34,950 bases of DNA from Halieaceae bacterium (GTDB taxonomy: Bacteria > Pseudomonadota > Gammaproteobacteria > Pseudomonadales > Halieaceae). The notes below the pieces were generated by a model. The model had not been told where the DNA came from. It did no database searches and worked only from the letters and a program-made list of their open reading frames with translations. The stretch lies in assembly GCA_030066555.1 (NCBI GenBank), contig JASJBK010000029.1, positions 1-34,950 on the forward strand, written 5' to 3'. Below, piece by piece: positions 23,428 to 31,749 of this stretch (position 1 is its first letter; each line of letters opens with the position of its first letter). A program made the translations under genes and the position numbers.

Positions 23428-23937
23428 ATGAATTCAATTACCACATCGCCGGCCGACACGCCGCTTTGGCATGCGGTGGGTATCGCCAGTGATATCCCCG
23501 ACCCCGGTAACTACCTGGCAGCTGACATCGCGTCGGAGCCGCTGGTGGTGGTGCGCAATGGCGACGGCGAACTGCGCGCCTTATCCCGGGTGTGCCGGCA
23601 CCGAGGATTCGACATGTTGGAGGGCGTTGGCCCTCAGGGCGGCGACCTTATCGGCAGGACGGGGAGCGTCAAGCGCATCAGCTGCCCCTATCACGCCTGG
23701 ACCTACGATCTGGACGGCCAGCTGATCGGTGCGCCGGTTGCCGACGGCATACCGGATTTCGACAAGGGCTGCGTCTCACTGCCGAGCTTCGAGGTTGCCG
23801 AGGTGGATGGCCTCGTATTTGTCTGCCTTGATGCCCCCGCCCCCGACCTGGCAGCCCAACTATCGGAGCAAGGCACCAATACAAGTGCGCTTGCACAACA
23901 TCTCAGCCACGATGCAATCCGGGAGGAGAAGCAATGA
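23428..23937 (+). CDS. Standalone Rieske [2Fe-2S] protein
   Basis: 169 residues, a Rieske domain with little else. Cluster ligands are Cys56-x-His58 (VCRHRGF) and Cys86-P-Y-His89 (CPYHAWTYDLDG). The gap between the two motifs is 27 residues, longer than in typical oxygenase Rieske domains. The sequence context (R-V-C-R-H-R-G, Y-D-L-D-G-Q) is that of the N-terminal Rieske domain of ring-hydroxylating oxygenase alpha subunits rather than of a ferredoxin. Its stop overlaps the start of the next gene (ATGA at 23934-23937), whose product has lost the Rieske ligands. It probably supplies that subunit's electron-transfer cluster in trans. AAGAGGTG (23413-23420) is the ribosome binding site. No reductase gene is adjacent. 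Confidence 0.9.
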   Translation: MNSITTSPADTPLWHAVGIASDIPDPGNYLAADIASEPLVVVRNGDGELRALSRVCRHRGFDMLEGVGPQGGDLIGRTGSVKRISCPYHAWTYDLDGQLIGAPVADGIPDFDKGCVSLPSFEVAEVDGLVFVCLDAPAPDLAAQLSEQGTNTSALAQHLSHDAIREEKQ

Positions 23938-25082
23938 CCGCCACACACCCAATTATCGGCCGTGAGGAGTTCGACAGGGTGGTCGCCGACCCGGCCCGCA
24001 CCCTGCCTGGTCACGCCTACCACAGCTCAGCATTTTTCGATGCCGAGGTGGAACACCTGTTCAAGGCACAGTGGTTTCCCGTTGCCCACGAGCAAATGGT
24101 GCCCACCGCGGGCGATTTCTACACCCTTGATCTGTGGGGACTAAAACTGGTCATCGTGCGCGGCGACGACGGAGACATCCGCGCCCTGGACCGCCGCTGC
24201 CTGCAGACGGGGCGCGACCTGTTCTTCAACCCCTTCACCCAGGGCCACTGCGATACCGTACTCGGAAATGTGCTCGGGCACCGCTCCTGGAAATACGACC
24301 TACAGGGACGCGTTATCGACCCGGATCTGGCGACGGAGGAACACGCCCTGCCCCGCTATGCGCTGGAAAACTGGCAGGGTTTCCTGTTGATAAACATCGA
24401 CGGGAAAGCGAAACCATATGAGCCTGAGCTGGCCACCATGGCGGCGGGCCTTAAAAACTATCGCATCAACGAACTGACGCTTGTCCGTGAACCTGTTGTC
24501 TTTGATATGGAAGCCAACTGGAAGCTGGTGGCCGAGAACTACATCGAGGCCTATCATCACCTGGCGACACACCGGAATACCTTCGAGAAGGTCTCCCCGG
24601 CCCGCAGCACCTTTACCGACGATCTCACCGACAAGGTTATCTCCCTGAACATGCCCATCGAAGTGGACTTTGAGCAGGCCTTCGACTGGACACTGCCGCC
24701 TATTGCCAGCCTGGAGGAAGCTGATCGCGGGACCTTCAATGCCTACCTCGCCCTGCCCCTGTTCCTGCTGACCCCGCTGCACAACAGTCTCGCCTGGCTA
24801 CACCTGATACCGGTGTCTGCGGAGCGATCATTCTGGATGATCTACATCCTGGCGCCGGCCGAGTATCTGGAGCGGGAAGAGGATGTCAGGAAGCTGGTCG
24901 ACAGCGGCATCGAAATTCACAACGAAGACATGGATGCCTGCATCGGTAACCACAAAGGCTTCCGCAGCCGCTTCTTCGAGCAGGGCTATGTGCATCCGGA
25001 TCTTGAGAAAGGTGTATCGCTATTGGACCGCCATGTGCTCGAGGCCATCGCCAAAGGTGATCCGGCATTGGTGGGCAATTGA
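23934..25082 (+). CDS. Rieske oxygenase alpha-like subunit with degenerate Rieske site and intact mononuclear iron site
   Basis: 382 residues. The overall layout is that of an aromatic ring-hydroxylating oxygenase alpha subunit. The Rieske region keeps its shape (FPVAHEQMVPTAGDFYTL, DRRCLQTGRD, GHRSWKYDLQGRV), but of the four ligands only Cys89 remains: Gln91 stands for His, and in the second motif Leu114 and Arg117 replace Cys and His when aligned on Trp119. The catalytic domain is complete: NWKLVAENYIEAYHHLATH with His208 and His213, and Asp332 in NEDMDACIGNHKGF as the expected third ligand. It would oxidise an organic substrate (hydroxylation, demethylation or dihydroxylation) if electrons reach it from the Rieske protein encoded just upstream, a 4-nt overlap away. 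Substrate unknown. Confidence 0.88.
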   Translation: MTATHPIIGREEFDRVVADPARTLPGHAYHSSAFFDAEVEHLFKAQWFPVAHEQMVPTAGDFYTLDLWGLKLVIVRGDDGDIRALDRRCLQTGRDLFFNPFTQGHCDTVLGNVLGHRSWKYDLQGRVIDPDLATEEHALPRYALENWQGFLLINIDGKAKPYEPELATMAAGLKNYRINELTLVREPVVFDMEANWKLVAENYIEAYHHLATHRNTFEKVSPARSTFTDDLTDKVISLNMPIEVDFEQAFDWTLPPIASLEEADRGTFNAYLALPLFLLTPLHNSLAWLHLIPVSAERSFWMIYILAPAEYLEREEDVRKLVDSGIEIHNEDMDACIGNHKGFRSRFFEQGYVHPDLEKGVSLLDRHVLEAIAKGDPALVGN

Positions 25083-25132
25083 TCCCGAACCTATGCCAGC
25101 GGAAGGGCACAAGCCAAGTCGCCGGTGACGGT

Positions 25133-25156
25133 GTGGCACTACCGAGTGCCACTTCT
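25133..25156 (+). terminator. Strong hairpin, probable terminator of the Rieske operon
   Basis: GTGGCACT (25133-25140) and AGTGCCAC (25145-25152) pair perfectly around ACCG, 51 nt after the stop codon. Only TTCT follows, so the U-tract is poor. An operator for the tetR gene is an alternative reading. Confidence 0.5.
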
Positions 25157-25179
25157 CGCTCCTCGGCGATGCAGACCGT

Positions 25180-25197
25180 ATACTGTTCACACGGTAT
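25180..25197. promoter_or_regulatory. Inverted repeat just upstream of the second tetR gene
   Basis: ATACTGT-TCAC-ACGGTAT has 7-bp arms with one mismatch and overlaps a -10-like TATACT (25179-25184). It lies 16 nt before the ATG, so autoregulation by the encoded TetR is possible. It does not resemble the CTATCATTTGATAG operator. Confidence 0.35.
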
Positions 25198-25212
25198 TGA
25201 GCGACTGACTTC

Positions 25213-25884
25213 ATGAGCAAAGCCCTGCGGCGGCCGGTAGGACGGCCGCGCGCCAACAAGCAGGTACCCCGGCAACCCGCGCGGGAAGATATCCTGGCCG
25301 CCAGCGCCGAGCTGTTCGCGGAACACGGTTTCAAGGGCACCTCGACCCGCATGATCGCCGAGCGGGTCGGCATTCGCCAGCCGTCCCTCTTCCACCACTT
25401 CTCACGCAAGGCCGACATACTCGAGGCGCTGGTAGACGTCGGCGGGCAGCGGATACTCGACTACCTTGATCGTATCGATTTCGCCGCGGACCCTCGTGTC
25501 CAGCTCTACCAGTTGATCGCCTTTGACTGCCACTTTTTGCTGACCGAGCCCCTGGGCATCAACAAACTGATGGCGCTGCCGGAGGTGCGTAATGGCCCGC
25601 TGGGCGTAAGTGTCGATGCGACCCGAGAGCGCATCCTTGATGCCTACCGGCGACTGATCGCTGCCGGCGAGCAGCAGGGCTACTTTCTTGTGCAGGACCT
25701 TGATGTCGTTACCCACACGGTGTTCGGCATGGGCGAAAGCGTCTGGTCCTGGTGTGCCGGCGGCGTCGATGACCCGCAAGCTACCGCCTGTATCATTGCC
25801 GACATGGCCCTGCGTACACTGTTGCTTGATTCCGCCCGCCTGCCGGAAGTCAGGGAATCGGCCGAGGCTATCCACAACGGTTAG
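25213..25884 (+). CDS. TetR-family transcriptional regulator
   Basis: 223 residues. A basic, Pro/Arg-rich N-terminal arm (RRPVGRPRANKQVPRQPAR) precedes the TetR helix-turn-helix DILAASAELFAEHGFKGTSTRMIAERVGIRQPSLFHHFSRKADIL. The C-terminal domain is a ligand-binding bundle with no recognised ligand signature. It sits between the Rieske operon (same direction, 130 nt upstream) and the convergent TPR protein gene. These two units have the same operator core at their transcription starts, so this protein is the first candidate for binding it. Its own upstream region holds a different inverted repeat. Assignment of target is inference. Confidence 0.92.
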   Translation: MSKALRRPVGRPRANKQVPRQPAREDILAASAELFAEHGFKGTSTRMIAERVGIRQPSLFHHFSRKADILEALVDVGGQRILDYLDRIDFAADPRVQLYQLIAFDCHFLLTEPLGINKLMALPEVRNGPLGVSVDATRERILDAYRRLIAAGEQQGYFLVQDLDVVTHTVFGMGESVWSWCAGGVDDPQATACIIADMALRTLLLDSARLPEVRESAEAIHNG

Positions 25885-25965
25885 CTTTCCAGTAGGCGCA
25901 GCAACCCACTATCAACGAATGCCCGGCCTACACCGCCCCGGCCGGAACTACCCGCCAGATTCCCC

Positions 25966-28131
25966 CTATCCCGGCTCCCGCAGTTTTTGCAGCGCAGCCT
26001 CCACGGGCTCGCTGAGCGCTTCGGCTACGCGAAGGCGTTCGCGATCCAGTTCAGCGTAGAGCCGCTCGACCTCCGCCAAATCCCGTAACTCAAGAAACCA
26101 GGGCTCAATCAGCAGTCTTTGCATAAACGGCATGCCGTGCCTCCTTGCATCCATAAGGTACTGAGCGGCGATAGTGTGCTGCTCGATGGCGGCATGACCG
26201 GCTGCAAGCCTGAAATACGGGAACCAGGTGTCCGGGGCTTGATCGCGTTCACGCTCCCAACGAAGCAGATAGTCCTCGGCGAGTTGGCTTGCCACTGAGG
26301 AACCTGCGGCACAATGCAGCGCATATAGGGTGTGCGCGCCGCGCTGGAAATCCGTCAGCACGGTGTCTATCGGCCAGCTTGCCGGTGGCTCACCATCAAA
26401 TATACGCTTCAACGTTGCCACTGCGTCGTCACACCGATTGGCAGTGGCCTGGATGTACGCGAGGTTGTTTAGGGCAGCAAAGTCATCGGGGCGTGCATCC
26501 ACCGCCTTCTCGACCGCCTCTATAGCAAGATCCTCCTGTCCGGCTTGTTGCAGCAGCTTGGCTCGATGATAGAGCACCGTTGCATGCAGCGGCGCGGATT
26601 GCAGGGCACGCTCAGTGAACGCCAGACCCTGATCCAGATGGCCCAGATTCCCCAGGTAGCTTGCAACATGCTCTATGAACCAGGGCGATTCCTCCGCGCT
26701 CGGATAGCCTGCAATAGTCAGCTCTGCTGCTGTCTGCATCTCTCCCAGGAGGAAATATCCGGTCGCAGCTCCTACTGCGGTCACAGACCCCTCAGCCTTC
26801 AGCTCAACCAGTAAGCCGAGCGCTTCCGTCCGTTTGCCTGCTCGGGCGAGAGTGATGGCGTAATTGAGCGTGACCATGGGGTGCAGTGGGTCGGTAGCAT
26901 GCGCCCGCGCCAACAGTTTCAGTGACTCCGGCAGCTGACCCACGGGCTGGACGCTTGCAAGGCGATGAGCGTTCTCGGCATTGTTGGGATCAAGTTCCAC
27001 GGCTCTGCGAAAGTGCGATACAAACGCGCGATCGGTGGCGCCATCGGCCCACTCCAACATCCCCAATGCGGCGTACGCGTCGGCAAGATCCGGTTGCAGC
27101 AACATGGCGCGCTGTATTGCCAGGCGTGCTGCCGACTCCACACTGCTGGTGCTCACGAAACCGTAGAGCGCCTGAAGTACATAGGCATCCGCGAGCGCTG
27201 CCCAGGCGCGCGCGAAGTCGGGATCCAGGGCCACCGCGGCGGCGAATTCACGGGAGGCTATTTCCAGACCAGGTCCGGTACGACTGACCATGGCATGCCG
27301 GCCCCTCAGGAAGTGATCGTAAGCCTGCACGTCGAGTGTCGAGCCTGGCGGTCGTGTGGCAACGTCATCACTGAGAAGGTGTGTGCTGACTTCCTTTCGT
27401 ACCGCTCTGGCGATGTCATCCTGTATGAAGAAAATGTCGTCCAGCTTGCGATCATAGGTCTCGGACCAGAGGTGGAAGCCTGTTTCCACATCTATAAGCT
27501 GCGCGGTGACCCGCACACTGTCGGCGCTCTTGCGAACGCTTCCCTCCAGCACGGTCGCCACGCCGAGCTGGCTGCCTATGAGGCGCAGGTCTTCGTTCCG
27601 GCCTTTGAAAGCAAAGCTCGATGTACGGCCAGCCACCTGGAGATCGGGCAATTTGGCCAGCACGTTGAGCAGCTCCTCGCTGAGCCCGTCGGCGAAATAC
27701 CCGTGTGAGGAATCATCACTCATGTTAACGAACGGGAGAACTGCGATAGAGGCCGCGGGCGGCAGTGTTGCAGCGGTATCGACACGCTCGCGGTAGCTGT
27801 ACACGGTCGCAATTGCAGCCAGTGCAACGAGAACAATAAGCGCCGCGTTCCCAGTGCGGCGGTCGGTTTCCTTGGGCGTAGCCAGGGCTGCCTCGTGGCG
27901 CTGGAATCCCTCTTCCGAGAAGTCGTAGTACCAGGCTAGTAGCAACACCACCGGAAAGGAGGCGACGCAGAAAATCGCGATAGCCTGCAACGCCCAGGCA
28001 GGCCAACCCAAGGTGGGGAAGGCAACTTCACTGGTCTTGAGAATGAACCAGCTGCTCGCAAGGTGCGCGCCTGCTGCACGTAGCACGTTGCGCCGATGTA
28101 ATTCTCCCAGTAGTGAGGCTCTTTGCGCCAT
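25966..28131 (-). CDS. Membrane-anchored TolB-like/TPR repeat protein
   Basis: 721 residues. The N-terminus (LLGELHRRNVLRAAGAHLASSWFILKTSEVAF) and two to three transmembrane helices (about 43-67 and 97-113) are those of the large family whose members join a DNA-binding or adenylate-cyclase module to a TolB/FlgO-like domain and TPR repeats. Here neither enzymatic module is present. The periplasmic-type domain starts SIAVLPFVNMSDDSSHGYFADGLSEELLNVLAKLPDLQVAGRTSSFAFKG and continues to KLDDIFFIQDDIARAVRKEV; about eight TPR-like helical pairs fill the rest. Such proteins are thought to act as sensors or scaffolds, but the role is not established. Transcription starts at an operator with the core shared by the Rieske operon. 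Confidence 0.85.
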   Translation of the reverse strand: MAQRASLLGELHRRNVLRAAGAHLASSWFILKTSEVAFPTLGWPAWALQAIAIFCVASFPVVLLLAWYYDFSEEGFQRHEAALATPKETDRRTGNAALIVLVALAAIATVYSYRERVDTAATLPPAASIAVLPFVNMSDDSSHGYFADGLSEELLNVLAKLPDLQVAGRTSSFAFKGRNEDLRLIGSQLGVATVLEGSVRKSADSVRVTAQLIDVETGFHLWSETYDRKLDDIFFIQDDIARAVRKEVSTHLLSDDVATRPPGSTLDVQAYDHFLRGRHAMVSRTGPGLEIASREFAAAVALDPDFARAWAALADAYVLQALYGFVSTSSVESAARLAIQRAMLLQPDLADAYAALGMLEWADGATDRAFVSHFRRAVELDPNNAENAHRLASVQPVGQLPESLKLLARAHATDPLHPMVTLNYAITLARAGKRTEALGLLVELKAEGSVTAVGAATGYFLLGEMQTAAELTIAGYPSAEESPWFIEHVASYLGNLGHLDQGLAFTERALQSAPLHATVLYHRAKLLQQAGQEDLAIEAVEKAVDARPDDFAALNNLAYIQATANRCDDAVATLKRIFDGEPPASWPIDTVLTDFQRGAHTLYALHCAAGSSVASQLAEDYLLRWERERDQAPDTWFPYFRLAAGHAAIEQHTIAAQYLMDARRHGMPFMQRLLIEPWFLELRDLAEVERLYAELDRERLRVAEALSEPVEAALQKLREPG

Positions 28132-28204
28132 CAGATGATGCCTCGCTGCGATTCCGGCCCGCCTTCGGCGCTACCAGCACTTGAAGACGCACGGAATCAG
28201 AAAC

Positions 28205-28224
28205 TATCTATCATTTGATAGATA
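28205..28224. promoter_or_regulatory. Operator of the TPR protein gene (same core as the Rieske operator)
   Basis: A perfect 20-bp inverted repeat, TATCTATCA-TT-TGATAGATA, with 9-bp arms. Its centre, CTATCATTTGATAG (28208-28221), is identical to the core at 23387-23400. On the minus strand it lies directly after the -10 (28231-28226), over the expected transcription start. Confidence 0.65.
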
Positions 28225-28225
28225 T

Positions 28226-28255
28226 ATAATCTCCTGAATCGTACCCACTCGTCAA
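28226..28255 (-). promoter_or_regulatory. Promoter of the TPR protein gene
   Basis: On the minus strand TTGACG (28255-28250) and GATTAT (28231-28226) are 18 bp apart. The start codon at 28131 is about 90 nt beyond the predicted transcription start. Confidence 0.5.
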
Positions 28256-28432
28256 CTGCCGTCCAACTCGTGTTCACTCCGGGCGATATGCGATGAGCAA
28301 ATCCGTCTGCCGCCTCTAAACGAAGACAACTCCGCACAACGGAGGCCAAACACGGCTCTGCCACAGCAACCCTGGCGTGAGATGAAACTCAGGAACTCCA
28401 TTCAGATCACATCTCGTTCTGGCGCCGGGTGA
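28256..28432. other. Non-coding remainder of the TPR/thrS divergent region
   Basis: The gap between the two start codons is 369 nt. This part shows no open frame with family similarity, no repeat and no clear tRNA-like or T-box structure. Confidence 0.4.
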
Positions 28433-28441
28433 TGCTATACT
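28433..28441 (+). promoter_or_regulatory. Extended -10 promoter of thrS
   Basis: TGC-TATACT (28433-28441) is an extended -10 element. No good -35 is seen. Transcription would begin near 28448, about 53 nt before the ATG at 28501. Confidence 0.45.
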
Positions 28442-28500
28442 GTCGCGCTTTCGCAACCACGCAGCCTTTCGTTAGGGCCGCCACTGACCAGAGATTCAAC

Positions 28501-30447
28501 ATGCCTCAAGTTACACTGCCTGACGGTTCTTCACGTCAATTCGAGCAACCCATCACTGTTCACGATCTTGCCGCTGATATCGGCGCCGGGCTGGCAAAAG
28601 CCGCACTGGCCGGCAAGGTAGACGGCCAGATGGTCGATACCTCATACCTGATTTCGGAGGATGCCGAAGTCGCGATTATTACCACCAAGAGCGATGAAGC
28701 ACTGGAGCTCATCCGACATGACGCCGCGCATGTGATGGCGCAGGCGGTCCAGGAGCTGTTTCCCGGCACCCAGGTGACCATCGGGCCCGCCATCGAAGAT
28801 GGCTTTTACTACGATTTTGCCCGCGAAGAGCCGTTCTCGCCCGACGACCTGCAGAAAATTGAAGATCGCATGCGCGAGATCGTCGGTCGCGACCTGCCCA
28901 TCAACCGCGAGGTGTGGGATCGCGAGCAGGCCATGGCGACGTTTCGCGATATCGGTGAGGACTACAAGGTCCAGATTATCGAAGACATCATTCCACAGGG
29001 TGAAGAAGTTTCCGTGTATCGACAGGGAGACTGGTTTGACGTGTGCCGTGGCCCGCACCTGCCCAGTACCGGCAAACTCCCCAAAGCCTTCAAATTGACG
29101 AAGCTGGCCGGGGCATACTGGCGGGGCGACTCCAACAACGAGATGCTCCAGCGTATTTACGGCACCGCGTGGCGTGACAAAAAAGAGCTTAAAGCCTATC
29201 TGCATCGGCTGGAGGAGGCGCAGAAGCGCGATCACCGCAAGCTTGGGCGCCGGCTTGACCTGTTTCATTTCAGTGATGATGCCCCGGGCTCAGTGTTCTG
29301 GCACCCCAAGGGGTGGACGCTGTTCCTGGAACTGCTGGCCTACATGCGCAAGCGCCAGGAAGAGGCGGGATACGTTGAGGTCAACACGCCCGACGTCATG
29401 GATCGCAGTTTGTGGGAGACCTCCGGGCACTGGTTCAACTACGGCGAAAACATGTTCACCACCGAGACCGAAGATGGGGGCATGTATGCATTGAAACCCA
29501 TGAACTGTCCCGGTTCTGTATCCATGTTTGCCCAGGGCCTCAAGAGCTATCGTGATCTGCCGCTGCGAATGGCGGAGTTCGGCAAAGTGCACCGCTACGA
29601 ACCCTCCGGTGCGCTGTTCGGCCTGATGCGGGTGCGGCATTTCACGCAGGACGATGCGCACATCTACTGCACCGAAGAGCAGATGGAGCGGGAGTGCATC
29701 GATGTGATCGCGCTGGTGCTCGACATCTACAAGGACTTCGGTTTCGAAGATGTGGTTATCAAGCTGTCGACACGGCCTGAAAAGCGCATCGGCAGCGATG
29801 AGATCTGGGACAAGCTTGAAGGCGCCCTCAGCAACGCGCTGGAAGTCATGGGGCTGGATTACATCCTCTACCCCGGTGAAGGTGCGTTCTACGGACCCAA
29901 GCTGGAATTCGTGCTGCGCGACGCGATCGGCCGCGACTGGCAATGCGGCACGCTGCAGGTGGATATGAACCTGCCGGAACGTTTTGATATCTCCTACGTG
30001 GATCAAAGCGGTGACCGCAGCAAGCGTCCGGTAATGTTGCACCGCGCACTGTTCGGCTCGTTGGAACGCTTCATAGGAATCCTGATTGAGCACTACGAAG
30101 GCAAGTTCCCGGTGTGGTTGGCACCGGTGCAGGCCGTGGTGCTGAATATCTCCGACAAGCAGGCCGACTATGTCGGTGAAGTAGAGCAACGCCTGAAAAG
30201 TGGCGGTTTCCGGGTAGCGTCGGACCTGCGCAACGAAAAAGTGGGTTTCAAGATTCGCGAGCATACCCTGCAGGCGGTGCCCTACCTGTTGGTGGTTGGC
30301 GACCGGGAAATGGAGAACAACGAGGTGGCCGTGCGCACCCAGAGCGGCGAAGACCTGGGCACAATGTCGATCGATGACTTTATTGCCCACGTCCAGAACG
30401 AAACCGAGGCGCGCCCCAGCGATCCGGTTGCCTCCAAGGTGGCCTAA
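28501..30447 (+). CDS. thrS: Threonyl-tRNA synthetase
   Basis: 648 residues from the ATG at 28501; a frame open from 28429 covers the promoter region and is not used. Domains in order: TGS ([23 protein letters not shown]), editing domain with His73/His77 ([11 protein letters not shown]) and [13 protein letters not shown], class II core ([51 protein letters not shown]), and anticodon-binding domain. It joins threonine to tRNA-Thr in the cytoplasm. The local wording ([46 protein letters not shown]) reminds me of alphaproteobacterial enzymes, and the usual infC-rpmI-rplT neighbours are absent downstream. This could be the sole copy in an unusual place or a second, transferred copy. Confidence 0.97.
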   Translation: MPQVTLPDGSSRQFEQPITVHDLAADIGAGLAKAALAGKVDGQMVDTSYLISEDAEVAIITTKSDEALELIRHDAAHVMAQAVQELFPGTQVTIGPAIEDGFYYDFAREEPFSPDDLQKIEDRMREIVGRDLPINREVWDREQAMATFRDIGEDYKVQIIEDIIPQGEEVSVYRQGDWFDVCRGPHLPSTGKLPKAFKLTKLAGAYWRGDSNNEMLQRIYGTAWRDKKELKAYLHRLEEAQKRDHRKLGRRLDLFHFSDDAPGSVFWHPKGWTLFLELLAYMRKRQEEAGYVEVNTPDVMDRSLWETSGHWFNYGENMFTTETEDGGMYALKPMNCPGSVSMFAQGLKSYRDLPLRMAEFGKVHRYEPSGALFGLMRVRHFTQDDAHIYCTEEQMERECIDVIALVLDIYKDFGFEDVVIKLSTRPEKRIGSDEIWDKLEGALSNALEVMGLDYILYPGEGAFYGPKLEFVLRDAIGRDWQCGTLQVDMNLPERFDISYVDQSGDRSKRPVMLHRALFGSLERFIGILIEHYEGKFPVWLAPVQAVVLNISDKQADYVGEVEQRLKSGGFRVASDLRNEKVGFKIREHTLQAVPYLLVVGDREMENNEVAVRTQSGEDLGTMSIDDFIAHVQNETEARPSDPVASKVA

Positions 30448-30471
30448 CACCTTCAGCCCAGGGTCATGTCC

Positions 30472-31671
30472 ATGTCCAAGCCTACGTCAGTCCCCCAACA
30501 GAGTAGCGCTGTTTCCCGGTTGAGCTCTATCGAAATGCTCGACCGGCTGGTAGCTTTTCCCAGCGTCTCCCGGGACAGCAACCTGCCCCTGATCGATTGG
30601 GTCGAGGATTACCTGGGCGCATTCGGCGCGCGCTGTCGCCGCACCACCAACGATGCGGGTGACAAGGCCAACCTGTTCGCTGCGATTGGCCCCGACGCGC
30701 CCGGCGGCGTGGTGTTGTCGGGACATACCGATGTTGTGCCGGTCGACGACCAGGATTGGCATACCGACCCGTTCAAGCTGACCGAGCGCGAGGGTCTGCT
30801 CTACGGCCGCGGCACCTCGGATATGAAGGGCTTTTCTGCCGTGTTCCTGTCTCGCCTGGCAGATCTGGACATCGCCTCGATGACGCAACCTCTGTACCTG
30901 GCGCTGTCCTACGATGAGGAAATCGGCTGCCTGGGCATTGATCGCATGGTGGACGATGCCCTGGCCCATGGCGCCAGGCCTGAGTTTGCCATTATCGGCG
31001 AACCCACCAGCATGTGCGTGGTTCGCGCCCACAAGTCCATCAACGTGTTTCGCACCCTCGTCACCGGGCAGGCGGCTCACTCAAGCCAGCCGCATCGCGG
31101 CGCCGGCGCAATCCTGGCCGCGGCGCGCATCATCGAGCACCTGGACGCCCTGGGGCGACAGCGACGAGCTGAAGCTGCGGATTCCGGGTGCGAGCCGCCC
31201 TGGACCACGGTACAGGTCGGCAAAATCCAGGGTGGCACGGCCGTCAATATCCTGCCCGCCCACTGCGAGTTCCTATGGGAGTACCGCGGCCTGCCGGGCG
31301 AGAATCCAGACTTGATCCTCAATGCCCTGCAGGACTTTATCGAGTCAGAGGTATTGCCCGACATGCGCGAATTTGCGCCCCAGGCTGCAATAGAAACCAC
31401 CCCCATCGCACGCGTACCCCCGCTGGTTCCAGACCAGCAGGCACGCGCCGAAGCCTGGGTGCACCAGTTGGCTGGCGTGCGTGAAGGTGGTTCAGGCGAG
31501 GTGTCGTTTGCAACGGAGGCCGGCAGCTTCCAACGCGCAGGCATCAGCAGCGTTGTGTGCGGCCCGGGTTCTATCGATCAGGCTCACCAGCCCAATGAGT
31601 TCATCGATCCGGCCGAGATTGAGCGCTGCGAAGCCATGATCGACGATGTATTCGCCTATCTCTGCCAGTAA
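30472..31671 (+). CDS. argE: Acetylornithine deacetylase (ArgE), M20 family
   Basis: 399 residues from the ATG at 30472. An in-frame ATG two codons earlier (30466) has the AGGG (30460-30463) only 2 nt away, while 30472 has 8 nt, so the second is preferred. M20 metal-site motifs are SGHTDVVPVDD, GRGTSDMKGF, YDEEIGCLG, GEPTSM and AHQPNEFI. The enzyme removes the acetyl group from N-acetylornithine in arginine synthesis, with two zinc or cobalt ions. Close M20 relatives with other N-acyl substrates cannot be excluded. It starts 24 nt after thrS, an unusual partner, and no other arginine genes are in the window. Confidence 0.88.
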   Translation: MSKPTSVPQQSSAVSRLSSIEMLDRLVAFPSVSRDSNLPLIDWVEDYLGAFGARCRRTTNDAGDKANLFAAIGPDAPGGVVLSGHTDVVPVDDQDWHTDPFKLTEREGLLYGRGTSDMKGFSAVFLSRLADLDIASMTQPLYLALSYDEEIGCLGIDRMVDDALAHGARPEFAIIGEPTSMCVVRAHKSINVFRTLVTGQAAHSSQPHRGAGAILAAARIIEHLDALGRQRRAEAADSGCEPPWTTVQVGKIQGGTAVNILPAHCEFLWEYRGLPGENPDLILNALQDFIESEVLPDMREFAPQAAIETTPIARVPPLVPDQQARAEAWVHQLAGVREGGSGEVSFATEAGSFQRAGISSVVCGPGSIDQAHQPNEFIDPAEIERCEAMIDDVFAYLCQ

Positions 31672-31749
31672 CCTTGAGCTCCTGAGCCTCAGTCTGTAAT
31701 TTGGCGCGTTCACAGCTCTGAACGGCCTACACCACCCGGAGACGCTACC

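Noticed and set aside
23934-25082. Loss of Rieske ligands explained by a frameshift or sequencing error
   Set aside because: The region around the motif stays in frame and alpha-subunit-like throughout, and the substitutions are at separate positions, so an indel does not explain them.
29290-30450. Long minus-strand open frame (386 codons) across thrS
   Set aside because: Complement of a highly conserved synthetase; no recognisable protein family.
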